Of a stretch of 14,446 nt of DNA, positions 1 to 5,995 are shown in pieces. A program made the translations under genes and the position numbers. The stretch comes from Bacillota bacterium (lineage in GTDB: Bacteria > Bacillota_A > Clostridia > Lachnospirales > Lachnospiraceae), in NCBI GenBank assembly GCA_023443925.1, contig JAEZSL010000010.1, forward strand, positions 1 through 14,446, in the 5' to 3' direction. The notes under the pieces are model-generated. The model was given only the letters and a program-made list of their open reading frames with translations. It was not told the origin of the DNA and did no database searches. Each line of letters opens with the position of its first letter. Within the stretch, counting starts at the first letter, position 1.

Positions 1-872
1 GCTGGCTGGCCAATAAAAACTTTGTTTCCGTAGCCAATCTTCAGAATATTTCAACACAGATTTCAGTAGGAACCATACTGGCATTTGGCCAGACCATCCT
101 GATTATATCCGGAATGCTGGATTTATCCTCAGCTTCCGTACTGGCACTGGCAGGTGTTCTTTCAATTTCTGCCTACACCGGGACTGGTTCGTTAATCATT
201 GGTTTTCTGGTAGCAGTTTTAGTGGGTGTCGGCTGTAACGTTTTAAACGGCTTAATGGTCACCAAATATAAAACTCCTCCCTTTATCGCTACCCTGGCAA
301 TGATGGCTATGGCAAGAGGTGCCGCATTGCTGTACACCAACGGCCAGAACATTTACCAGATTGGTGATTATGTTAAATTCGGCCAGGGTGAAATATTTGG
401 TATTCCGACACCCATGATTTTTCTAGTTGTAACTCTCATCGTTACCTGGTATCTCTTAAGACATACCGTATTCGGCCGTTCCATTTACGCCATCGGCGGT
501 AATGAAGAAGCTGCCAACGCTTCCGGTATCCATGTTAACCGGATTAAGATGAGGGCATTTATCATCAATGGTATTTTTGTCGGTATTGCAGGCGTACTCT
601 TTATGTCCCGTGTTAATGGTGGTATGCCAAACGGAGCCATCGGCTATGAATTTAAAGCCCTTACCGCAGCCGTTATCGGCGGTACCAGTTTTACAGGCGG
701 TATCGGAACAGCATCCGGAACCTTAGCAGGTGCCTTTATCGTAGGCTTCCTTGATAACATTATGGTTTTAGTAGGTGTAAATTCCTATTTGCAGCAGATT
801 GTAAGAGGTGCGATAATCGCCCTTGCGGTTATGTATGATATCTGGGCAAAAACCATGAGAAAGAAACACTAA
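1..872 (+). CDS. RbsC-type sugar ABC transporter permease, 5' end missing
   Basis: Inner-membrane permease of a carbohydrate ABC importer (BPD_transp_2 / RbsC-like family). The reading frame is open from base 3, so the gene begins upstream of the window and the ATG at 114 is internal. 289 residues are visible; the family usually has about 310-340, so roughly the N-terminus and first membrane helix are lost. Seen in the sequence: SGMLDLS near the left end (the family's GGxDLS motif), a YAIGGNEEAA stretch with SGI after it (family loop that meets the ATPase), and an IGGTSFTGGIG glycine-rich segment before the last helices. About eight hydrophobic segments are visible, and the protein ends in basic residues. 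The binding-protein gene starts 64 bases downstream; a matching RbsA-like ATPase would be expected to the left. The substrate cannot be read from the permease. Confidence 0.93.
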   Translation, partial: WLANKNFVSVANLQNISTQISVGTILAFGQTILIISGMLDLSSASVLALAGVLSISAYTGTGSLIIGFLVAVLVGVGCNVLNGLMVTKYKTPPFIATLAMMAMARGAALLYTNGQNIYQIGDYVKFGQGEIFGIPTPMIFLVVTLIVTWYLLRHTVFGRSIYAIGGNEEAANASGIHVNRIKMRAFIINGIFVGIAGVLFMSRVNGGMPNGAIGYEFKALTAAVIGGTSFTGGIGTASGTLAGAFIVGFLDNIMVLVGVNSYLQQIVRGAIIALAVMYDIWAKTMRKKH

Positions 873-890
873 ACCAATTCACTGTCTATT

Positions 891-907
891 ATAGGGAGTC
901 ACCCTAT
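891..907 (+). other. Small stem-loop between permease and binding-protein genes
   Basis: ATAGGG (891-896) and CCCTAT (902-907) form a perfect 6-bp stem with a 5-base loop. It ends 17 bases before the AGGAGG of the next gene. An A-rich, not T-rich, stretch follows, so it is not a good intrinsic terminator. In importer operons such hairpins can protect mRNA ends and raise the binding-protein level; that role here is inference. Confidence 0.35.
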
Positions 908-936
908 TTAGAATAAAAAAACCAGGAGGAAAAGGT

Positions 937-1962
937 ATGAAAAAATTGTTAGTTTTAACAATGGTAGTAGCATTATTGGCTTCCGTATTTACGGGGTGTT
1001 CACAGACAAAAGATCCGGGTACCAATACCGGTACAGAACAGACCGGCAAAGAAGATACTAAGACGGATGACCAGGGCGGGGATAAGGAATACCGTATCGC
1101 TTATATCGCCAGAGCACAGGCGGACTCTTTCGCAGCTTGGCTGGCCAATGCAGTAATTGAAGAAGCAGGAAAATATCCCAATATAAAATTAGATGTTTTT
1201 GACGGCCAGGCTTCCGATGATACGGAAAATTCCCTTATTGAAAACGCCATCACAAACAAATACGATGCAATCATCGTTCAGCCTAACAACGGTGAAGCAC
1301 AAAGACCTTATGTGGAAAAAGCAGTAGCAGCAGGAATCGTTACGATTACAACCAATGCCCGTATCAGCGGTATAGAAGGTTCTTCTTCCGTAGATGCAGA
1401 TCCCTATGCTCAGGCAAAAGTAAATGCAGACCTGGCAGTTACACAGATTCCTCAGGGTGCCAACGTAGTAGTTCTTTTAGGACCTCCCGGAAACTTCCAT
1501 GCTGACCAGAGAGAACAGAGCTGGCAGAAAGAATTCTTTGACAAGAGACCTGATGTTAAAATCGTTGGTAAGGAAATCGCAAACTGGAACAAGGATGAAG
1601 CCATGAACTACATGGAAACCTGGGTTCAGGCAAATGATAAAATCGATGCAATCATCGCTATGAACGATAATATGGCAGCAGGCGGACTGGAAGTAGTTAA
1701 AGACGATCCGAAGTTTGATAATATCTTAGCATACGGTGTAGACGGCACTGCAGAAGCCTGCCTCTTAATTAAAGAAGGTTTAATGACTTCCACCAGCTTA
1801 CAGAGTGCTTACGATCTTGCAACTTCCTTAATGGATACGGCTAACAAGTTATTAACCGGTGAAGAAACCCAGATCGATATCGATATCGACTGCCCGTTAA
1901 TTACAAAGGATAATGTAGACCAGTATATCGAAATGCACAAAAAATCCGGTGCTATCAAATAG
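937..1962 (+). CDS. Sugar ABC transporter substrate-binding lipoprotein
   Basis: Extracellular solute-binding protein of the Peripla_BP_4 (ribose-binding-like) family that delivers a sugar to the permease encoded just upstream. 341 residues. The N-terminus MKKLLVL plus a hydrophobic stretch ends in FTGC, a lipobox with Cys21 as the probable lipid anchor; Phe at -3 is somewhat unusual. Residues about 22-50 are a charged Thr/Gly/Asp-rich linker. The ligand-binding fold starts at YRIAYIARA (about 52) and contains DAIIVQPNN, a GPPGNFHADQRE segment and AIIAMNDNMAAGGLE, all typical of the family. Start: AGGAGG at 924-929, 7 bases before the ATG. The polyol dehydrogenase downstream hints at a sugar alcohol or related sugar as ligand; this is inference. 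Confidence 0.93.
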   Translation: MKKLLVLTMVVALLASVFTGCSQTKDPGTNTGTEQTGKEDTKTDDQGGDKEYRIAYIARAQADSFAAWLANAVIEEAGKYPNIKLDVFDGQASDDTENSLIENAITNKYDAIIVQPNNGEAQRPYVEKAVAAGIVTITTNARISGIEGSSSVDADPYAQAKVNADLAVTQIPQGANVVVLLGPPGNFHADQREQSWQKEFFDKRPDVKIVGKEIANWNKDEAMNYMETWVQANDKIDAIIAMNDNMAAGGLEVVKDDPKFDNILAYGVDGTAEACLLIKEGLMTSTSLQSAYDLATSLMDTANKLLTGEETQIDIDIDCPLITKDNVDQYIEMHKKSGAIK

Positions 1963-1971
1963 TATAACTAA

Positions 1972-2006
1972 CCAGTTTAAATACCTGGCGAATCTGTTTT
2001 AACTGG
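1972..2006 (+). repeat. Inverted repeat after the binding-protein gene
   Basis: CCAGTTTAAA (1972-1981) and TTTTAACTGG (1997-2006) pair at 9 of 10 positions (one T-T mismatch) around a 15-base loop, beginning 9 bases after the stop codon. A G-run follows instead of a T-run, so it does not look like a standard terminator. It could be an mRNA-end or processing structure, or a DNA-binding dyad. Confidence 0.35.
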
Positions 2007-2055
2007 GGGTTACACAGGAGCCGGAATTAGATGGTTATAAAAAGGAAAGAATTTA

Positions 2056-2125
2056 GCCTGCCGGGAATGTGGGCGGTATGAGAATAAAAACAATTTTCAT
2101 ACCAGACCGCATTCCGGCCGCAGGC
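2056..2125 (+). other. Long imperfect hairpin in the leader of the polyol dehydrogenase gene
   Basis: A 70-base region folds on itself with about 27 pairs read by hand. GCCTGC (2056-2061) pairs with GCAGGC (2120-2125); GGAATG (2064-2069) with CATTCC (2110-2115); a short T-G/GG-CC block and one C-G pair follow; then GGTATGAGAAT (2075-2085) pairs with ATTTTCATACC (2093-2103), with one G-T wobble, around a 7-base A-rich loop. There is no T-run after it, and it ends 48 bases before the gene's ribosome binding site. It may be an intercistronic stability or processing element, or a regulated leader structure. No known riboswitch class was recognised. Confidence 0.6.
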
Positions 2126-2188
2126 AGGTTTATGAGAGATTACAGTAATAATAATTTTGAAAGCGGTAAAGTTAAAGGAGGTTTTCCC

Positions 2189-3229
2189 ATGAAAAATAAA
2201 GCGATTTTTATGCATGGAACAAATGATATGGTATGGAAAGAAATCGACATGCCGGTCGTTCACGATAAAGATGTATTAGTAAAAGTAGATATCGTAGGAA
2301 TCTGCGGTTCCGATGTTCATTACTACCAGCACGGCAGAATCGGTGATTTTGTCGTAGACGGAGACTTTATTCTGGGACATGAATGTGCCGGTGAAGTTGT
2401 AGCAATCGGCAAAGAAGTAAAAAGCCTGTCCGTAGGTGACAGAGTTGCCTTAGAGCCTGGTAAAACCTGCGGCAAATGTGAATTCTGTAAATCCGGACAG
2501 TACAATCTGTGCCCGGACGTAGAATTCTTTGCAACACCGCCTTACCATGGTGTGTTTGCAAATTATGTTTCACATCCGGAAGATATGTGCTTTAAACTGC
2601 CGGATAATGTATCCAATCTGGAAGGTGCGCTGGTTGAACCTCTGGCGGTAGGTCTTCATGCCACCGGCAAAGGCAATGTAAAACTTGGAGATACGGTAGT
2701 AATATTCGGAACGGGCTGTATCGGCCTGGTTACCCTGTTATCCAGTAAGGCCCGGGGTGCTGCAAAAATAATCGTGGTGGATGTACTGCCCAACAGGCTT
2801 GAAACTGCAAAACGCCTTGGTGCTACCCATGTAATCAATGCCAGAGAAGAAAATGTAATTAAGAAGATTGAAGAAATCACAGACGGCCAGGGAGCTCACG
2901 TGGTTATTGATACGGCTGGAGCTGAGATTACGGTAAAACAGACTGCTGATGTGGTAAAACGCGGCGGTACCATTGTACTGGTAGGCATGACACCAAAGGA
3001 TGAAGTAGAGTTTAACTTTATGAAATTAATGGGAAAAGAAGGCGAATTAAAGACCATATTCCGTTACCGTAATTTATATCCGGTAGCCATCAATGCCATT
3101 GCAAGCGGAGCAATTAACGTAAAAGACATTGTAAGCCATGAATTTGCTTTTGAAGACACCAAAGAGGCTTTTGACTTTGTGGTGAATAATGCCAAGGATG
3201 TAGTGAAAGCAGTAATCAAAATTAACTAA
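2189..3229 (+). CDS. Zinc-dependent polyol (sorbitol/xylitol-type) dehydrogenase
   Basis: Cytosolic medium-chain dehydrogenase that probably oxidises a sugar alcohol to a ketose with NAD+. 346 residues, the usual sorbitol/xylitol dehydrogenase length. Seen: catalytic-zinc residues Cys39 (GICGSD), His64 and Glu65 (GHE), and Glu150 (VEPLA); structural-zinc cysteines 94, 97, 100 and 108; a Rossmann nucleotide-binding loop GTGCIG at 174-179; and Asp198 at the end of the next strand, which favours NAD over NADP. Start: AAAGGAGG at 2174-2181 lies 7 bases before ATG 2189. An in-frame ATG at 2069 would add 40 residues read through the leader hairpin and lacks homology-like sequence. Following the importer genes on the same strand, it likely takes the imported substrate. 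2,3-butanediol or L-threonine dehydrogenase are less likely alternatives. Confidence 0.9.
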   Translation: MKNKAIFMHGTNDMVWKEIDMPVVHDKDVLVKVDIVGICGSDVHYYQHGRIGDFVVDGDFILGHECAGEVVAIGKEVKSLSVGDRVALEPGKTCGKCEFCKSGQYNLCPDVEFFATPPYHGVFANYVSHPEDMCFKLPDNVSNLEGALVEPLAVGLHATGKGNVKLGDTVVIFGTGCIGLVTLLSSKARGAAKIIVVDVLPNRLETAKRLGATHVINAREENVIKKIEEITDGQGAHVVIDTAGAEITVKQTADVVKRGGTIVLVGMTPKDEVEFNFMKLMGKEGELKTIFRYRNLYPVAINAIASGAINVKDIVSHEFAFEDTKEAFDFVVNNAKDVVKAVIKIN

Positions 3230-3238
3230 GAAAATAAA

Positions 3239-3297
3239 TTTCTATACAGTCACTGTGACTGAAGCTATTTAAAGCGGTTGTGTCTGTGGTATAGAAA
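3239..3297 (+). other. Complex dyad downstream of the dehydrogenase gene
   Basis: TTTCTATAC (3239-3247) pairs perfectly with GTATAGAAA (3289-3297). Inside, CAGTCAC (3247-3253) can pair either with adjacent GTGACTG (3255-3261, perfect) or with distal GTGTCTG (3280-3286, 6 of 7). The two inner pairings exclude each other. It starts 10 bases after the stop codon and precedes the terminator-like hairpin at 3331. Function unknown; a 3'-UTR structure or a protein-binding dyad are both possible. Confidence 0.4.
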
Positions 3298-3330
3298 AAT
3301 AGATAAAAATCAGAGTATTTATACAGACTA

Positions 3331-3354
3331 AAGGCACGGGAATTTCCGTGCCTT
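3331..3354. terminator. Terminator-like hairpin between convergent genes
   Basis: AAGGCACGG (3331-3339) and CCGTGCCTT (3346-3354) form a perfect 9-bp stem with a 6-base loop. It sits between the end of the plus-strand dehydrogenase (3229) and the end of the minus-strand DJ-1-like gene (3404), so it may serve both. The T-tract is poor in either direction (ATCTACG on plus, TAGTCTG on minus), so termination strength is uncertain. Confidence 0.6.
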
Positions 3355-3403
3355 ATCTACGCTACTAAATTTGAATTAAACAGTTATGTATTTATATTCA
3401 TAT

Positions 3404-3985
3404 CTACCGAATTGCACCGTTTTTAAAATTGTCATACCACTCTGCCATTTCATCATCACTATCCACTTTTAAGATTTTAAAAATCTCATAAGCAAACTCA
3501 ACAGCAGCCGTCTCGTTAGCCGTAATGAATCCACCGTCAACAACAACTTGTGCAGGAACATATAGCGACTGTCCGTTATAGCCATTTTGGCTTTGAAATA
3601 ATTCTAAGCTATCTCCTGTATGTTTAATATTATCTAAAAAACCATGTTTGCACAAAAATGTGGTTGCACCGCAAATAGCAGCAACAGGAATATTGGCTTG
3701 TGCAATAGTGCTAATAAATTCTGCAATTTCATCATAGTCATTTTCTTCCCAAGAGAGTCCGCCGGGTAGAACAATCATTGCAACATTCGAAAAGTCATTA
3801 TAATCGATGATACGGCAATCAACACTTACAGAGAGGTTTCCCATTGAAACTTTAGGCTTTTTGTCAATTGCAACTGTTTTTACTACATAATCAGAAAAAG
3901 AATGGGCTACAGCGATAGCGTAACTTGCTTCCCAATCACACCATTTGTCGGTTAGAAGTAGCAATATCTCATTTTTCTTATACAT
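3404..3985 (-). CDS. DJ-1/PfpI family protein
   Basis: Small cytosolic protein of the DJ-1/PfpI (class I glutamine amidotransferase-like) superfamily, 193 residues. Seen: Glu19 in the first helix region (position of the conserved acidic partner), VLPGG at 72-76, and a nucleophile-elbow AICGAT with Cys105. The Cys-Gly-Ala context and the conserved Glu support an active family member. Members include chaperone-like, deglycase-like, protease and unassigned proteins; the sequence does not tell which. Start: AAGGAGA 5 bases upstream of the ATG. It is a single gene, convergent with the dehydrogenase and in the same direction as rarA but separated from it by about 190 bases with a hairpin. By eye it is more AT-rich than its neighbours (not computed). 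Confidence 0.85.
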   Translation of the reverse strand: MYKKNEILLLLTDKWCDWEASYAIAVAHSFSDYVVKTVAIDKKPKVSMGNLSVSVDCRIIDYNDFSNVAMIVLPGGLSWEENDYDEIAEFISTIAQANIPVAAICGATTFLCKHGFLDNIKHTGDSLELFQSQNGYNGQSLYVPAQVVVDGGFITANETAAVEFAYEIFKILKVDSDDEMAEWYDNFKNGAIR

Positions 3986-4007
3986 TATAGTCTCCTTATA
4001 AAATATT

Positions 4008-4037
4008 ATTATCTTTACTTAAAGGTTGCTTGATAAA
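4008..4037 (-). promoter_or_regulatory. Possible promoter of the DJ-1-like gene
   Basis: On the minus strand TTTATC (4037-4032) and GATAAT (4013-4008) are separated by 18 bases, and the -10-like box lies 22 bases before the start codon at 3985. The -10 matches 5 of 6 consensus bases; the -35 is weak. The surrounding sequence is very AT-rich, so chance matches are likely. Confidence 0.3.
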
Positions 4038-4145
4038 TTCTGATTTATTTAAGAATACCATAAGCATGGATAAAAAAATAGTACTGATTATTTATACACA
4101 ATTATTTAGATGAATTTTTATTAATTGGGATTTGTCTACAGTCAG

Positions 4146-4185
4146 ACAGTAAGCTGCTTCAAAAGCAGCTTCCTGTTTTATTTTT
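4146..4185 (+). terminator. Strong hairpin at the rarA 3' end, with its T-tract on the plus strand
   Basis: AAGCTGCTT (4151-4159) pairs with AAGCAGCTT (4163-4171) around a 3-base loop. ACAG (4146-4149) pairs with CTGT (4173-4176) after one mismatch, giving 13 pairs. The T-rich tail (4176-4185, TTTTATTTTT) follows on the plus strand and overlaps the rarA stop codon. Read in the rarA (minus) direction the same hairpin lies 1 base after the stop but is followed by ACTGTCTG-like sequence without a U-tract. It may end rarA mRNA by its stem alone, or block plus-strand antisense transcription. Confidence 0.55.
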
Positions 4186-5500
4186 GATGCTCCTTGCGCC
4201 ACTCTTGGATTTTATCCATCCATTCTTTCACTTTTGCTTCATTGCCCTGAGTGGTTGGGATATAATACTGCCTGTCCCGGAGGGAATCAGGCAGGCAATT
4301 CATGGTGGTCAGTTTTTCCTTCGTATCATGGGCATACACATACCCATCTCCGTAATGCAGTTCTTTCATAAGTTTGGTGGGTGCATTGCGAATCTGCAGC
4401 GGCACCGGTTCAGCAAGCATTTCCAAGGCGTCTTTTTTGGCACTTTCGTAAGCTTTATAAAGTGCGTTGGATTTCGGAGCCAAAGCAAGATACGTAACTG
4501 CATGGGTGAGATTAACACTGCATTCCGGCATACCGATAAAATGACTGGCCTGATAGGCCGCAACGGCAACTTCCAGTGCATGGCTGTTGGCCATACCGAT
4601 GTCTTCACTGGCAAAGCGGATCAGGCGCCTTGCAACATACAAGGGGTCTTCCCCGGCTTCCAGCATTCGTGCAAGCCAGTAAACGGAAGCATTGGCATCG
4701 CTGTTGCGCATGGATTTATGCAGTGCGGAGATGAGATTATAATGTTCTTCCCCGTTTTTATCATACAGCAGTGACTTTTTGCTGATACATTGTTCGATAA
4801 TTTCCTTTGTAACGGTTATCTTATCCTCATTAATTACTCCGTTTAAAACTACCATCTCCAGCGTATTTAATGCAACCCTGGCGTCTCCGTCTGCAAAGCC
4901 GGCTATCATGAGCAGCATTTCTTCGGTTATCTCAATATGCTGTACCCCAAAACCCCGCTTATCAGATAAAGCCTGTTTTAGCAAACGGATCAGATCGGAA
5001 GCAGTTAAAGCCTGCAGTACGAAAACCTTACAGCGTGAAAGCAAAGCGGAATTGATTTCAAAGGAAGGATTTTCAGTGGTAGCTCCAATGAGAATAATGC
5101 TGCCCATTTCCACAAAGGGCAAAAAGGCATCCTGCTGGGCTTTATTAAAACGATGGATTTCATCGATAAAAAGTATGGTTTTCTCACCCATACGCCGGTT
5201 ATTTTCTGCTTTAACCATAACTTCTTTTATTTCTTTAATACCGCTGGTAACTGCACTGAAGTCCACGAATATGGATTTGGTCTTACCTGCAATGATTCTG
5301 GCTAAGGTTGTCTTGCCCACACCGGGCGGCCCCCAGAAGATCATGGAAGAAACCATATCCTGGTCAATGAGCTGGCGCAGGATTTTTCCTTGTCCCAGAA
5401 GGTGCTGCTGGCCTGCATATTCGGATAAGTCATTTGGACGCATACGGCTGGCCAGGGGATTATTTTTATCACGGTCATCAAAAAGAGATAATTGCTGCAA
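4178..5500 (-). CDS. rarA: Replication-associated recombination protein RarA (MgsA)
   Basis: Cytosolic AAA+ ATPase of the RarA/MgsA/WRNIP1 family, related to clamp loaders, acting at stalled replication forks. With the TTG start it has 440 residues, close to the usual 420-450. Seen: Walker A GPPGVGKTT (57-65), Walker B ILFIDEIHR (109-117), sensor 1 GATTENP (139-145), an arginine-finger-like LLSRC (Arg156), sensor 2 GDAR (205-208), and a C-terminal helical tetramerisation region containing RFASEDIG and the late GDGYVYAHD segment. The frame is open to an ATG at 5575, but TTG 5500-5498 has AAAGGTGG (5515-5508) 7 bases upstream and starts the protein where the family starts. The residues then read MQQLSLFDD, with QLSLF resembling the sliding-clamp-binding motif. 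No other gene shares its transcript visibly. Confidence 0.93.
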   Translation of the reverse strand: MQQLSLFDDRDKNNPLASRMRPNDLSEYAGQQHLLGQGKILRQLIDQDMVSSMIFWGPPGVGKTTLARIIAGKTKSIFVDFSAVTSGIKEIKEVMVKAENNRRMGEKTILFIDEIHRFNKAQQDAFLPFVEMGSIILIGATTENPSFEINSALLSRCKVFVLQALTASDLIRLLKQALSDKRGFGVQHIEITEEMLLMIAGFADGDARVALNTLEMVVLNGVINEDKITVTKEIIEQCISKKSLLYDKNGEEHYNLISALHKSMRNSDANASVYWLARMLEAGEDPLYVARRLIRFASEDIGMANSHALEVAVAAYQASHFIGMPECSVNLTHAVTYLALAPKSNALYKAYESAKKDALEMLAEPVPLQIRNAPTKLMKELHYGDGYVYAHDTKEKLTTMNCLPDSLRDRQYYIPTTQGNEAKVKEWMDKIQEWRKEHQK

Positions 5501-5767
5501 GATAACACCACCTTTATATTTTGGTTTAACAAGCCTTATAATCCGTTTATTTGCCTGACAAACGGAATCCGGCATAATAAATCATGATTTCATATATATC
5601 TTCTAAAGTTTGACAAAGAATCAATCTTTAATACATTAGTATAACACAAATATCTAATCCTGAAAATGCTTTAGGATACAGAAATAGGCATTGCGGCTTT
5701 TTCGCGATCTGAAACAGTTTGGGATATCAGCAGAGCAGTTGTGGCGCTGTGTCTAAAACTTATTGAA
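5501..5767. other. Left half of the rarA-lacI divergent intergenic region
   Basis: No gene with a credible start and ribosome binding site was seen here apart from the disfavoured N-terminal extension of rarA. The rarA ribosome binding site is at 5508-5515 (minus strand). A promoter for rarA should lie here but none stands out. On the plus strand a TTGACA at 5610-5615 has no good -10 at 17 bases (TACATT at 16 bases is the best). The rest is AT-rich sequence without a clear repeat. Confidence 0.4.
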
Positions 5768-5799
5768 TAACGATAATTAGTTTAGAAAATAACGTAACA

Positions 5800-5809
5800 A
5801 TAACGTTAT
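5800..5809. promoter_or_regulatory. Palindromic operator candidate ATAACGTTAT (distal)
   Basis: Perfect 10-base palindrome with a central CG, identical to the copy at 5927. Its centre is 127 bases from that copy, near twelve helical turns, which would allow looping between bound repressors. Immediately upstream lies a further half-site, ATAACGTAAC (5789-5798). Confidence 0.55.
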
Positions 5810-5926
5810 AAAAAAAGTTAGTAACGTAATGATTGCTGTTTGAATGCGTTTGTGAACTTTAATCAAGTTATAAATCACAGCTAAACGTAACGAATAGACC
5901 GGATTAAATTGTTTAAATAATAAAAA

Positions 5927-5936
5927 ATAACGTTAT
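5927..5936. promoter_or_regulatory. Palindromic operator candidate ATAACGTTAT (proximal)
   Basis: Perfect 10-base palindrome ending 3 bases before the -35-like TTGCAT. Binding here would sit just upstream of RNA polymerase's -35 contact. The same ten bases recur at 5800. Confidence 0.6.
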
Positions 5937-5939
5937 ACA

Positions 5940-5969
5940 TTGCATTTTAATAACGTTTAGCGGTATAAT
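5940..5969 (+). promoter_or_regulatory. Probable promoter of the regulator/exporter operon
   Basis: TTGCAT (5940-5945) and a consensus TATAAT (5964-5969) are separated by 18 bases, about 25 bases before the start codon. The near-palindrome ATAACGTTTA (5950-5959) lies between the two boxes, and a TTAACG half-site lies just downstream of the -10. A protein on these sites would block polymerase, which fits repression of this operon. The -35 is only a partial match. Confidence 0.65.
5950..5959. promoter_or_regulatory. Operator candidate ATAACGTTTA inside the promoter spacer
   Basis: Nine of ten bases match the ATAACGTTAT palindromes upstream. Its centre is 23 bases from the centre of the copy at 5927, about two helical turns, so two dimers could sit on the same face of the DNA. 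It occupies the -35/-10 spacer. Confidence 0.6.
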
Positions 5970-5972
5970 TAA

Positions 5973-5995
5973 ATTAACGAAGGAGGTACGTTAAT
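5973..5995 (+). promoter_or_regulatory. Hairpin presenting the ribosome binding site, with the start codon partly in the stem
   Basis: ATTAACG (5973-5979) and CGTTAAT (5989-5995) form a perfect 7-bp stem with a 9-base loop, AAGGAGGTA. AGGAGG (5981-5986) lies in the loop, and the first two bases of ATG 5994 are in the stem. This could control translation of the regulator, or be another operator with separated half-sites. The two readings are not exclusive. Confidence 0.5.

Larger units (their letters stand above)
5768..5995. promoter_or_regulatory. Cluster of TAACG operator-like elements upstream of the LacI-type gene
   Basis: TAACG occurs eight times on the plus strand, starting at 5768, 5790, 5801, 5822, 5888, 5928, 5951 and 5975. 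Three reverse CGTTA copies (5804, 5931, 5989) create inverted repeats. The spacings (22, 11, 21, 66, 40, 23, 24) are mostly near whole helical turns. Perfect ATAACGTTAT palindromes lie at 5800-5809 and 5927-5936. A central CG within a palindrome is typical of LacI-family operators, and the cluster abuts the regulator's own gene, so autoregulation is the simplest reading (inference). Confidence 0.65.

Noticed and set aside
1873..1889. ATCGAT/GATATC hexamer repetition in the binding-protein gene
   Set aside because: It is a short in-frame repeat encoding Ile-Asp alternation in a strand region; two and a half copies are not enough to call a repeat locus.
2069..2188. N-terminal extension of the polyol dehydrogenase from ATG 2069
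   Set aside because: It would be translated through the 2056-2125 hairpin, does not look like the family, and the strong AAAGGAGG sits before ATG 2189.
4779..5558. Plus-strand 259-codon open frame, and the 196-codon frame at 4184-4774
   Set aside because: Both lie antisense to rarA, have no convincing ribosome binding site, and their translations show no recognisable family; they mirror rarA codon structure.
5610..5645. TTGACA with TATAAC as a plus-strand promoter
   Set aside because: The spacing is 24 bases, too long; the best box at normal spacing is poor, and no plus-strand gene starts until 5994.
5768..5995. TAACG repeats as a CRISPR array or replication origin iterons
   Set aside because: Repeat units are only 5-10 bases, spacers are unequal and short, and the cluster sits on a promoter next to a LacI-type gene with no cas or replication initiator gene nearby.
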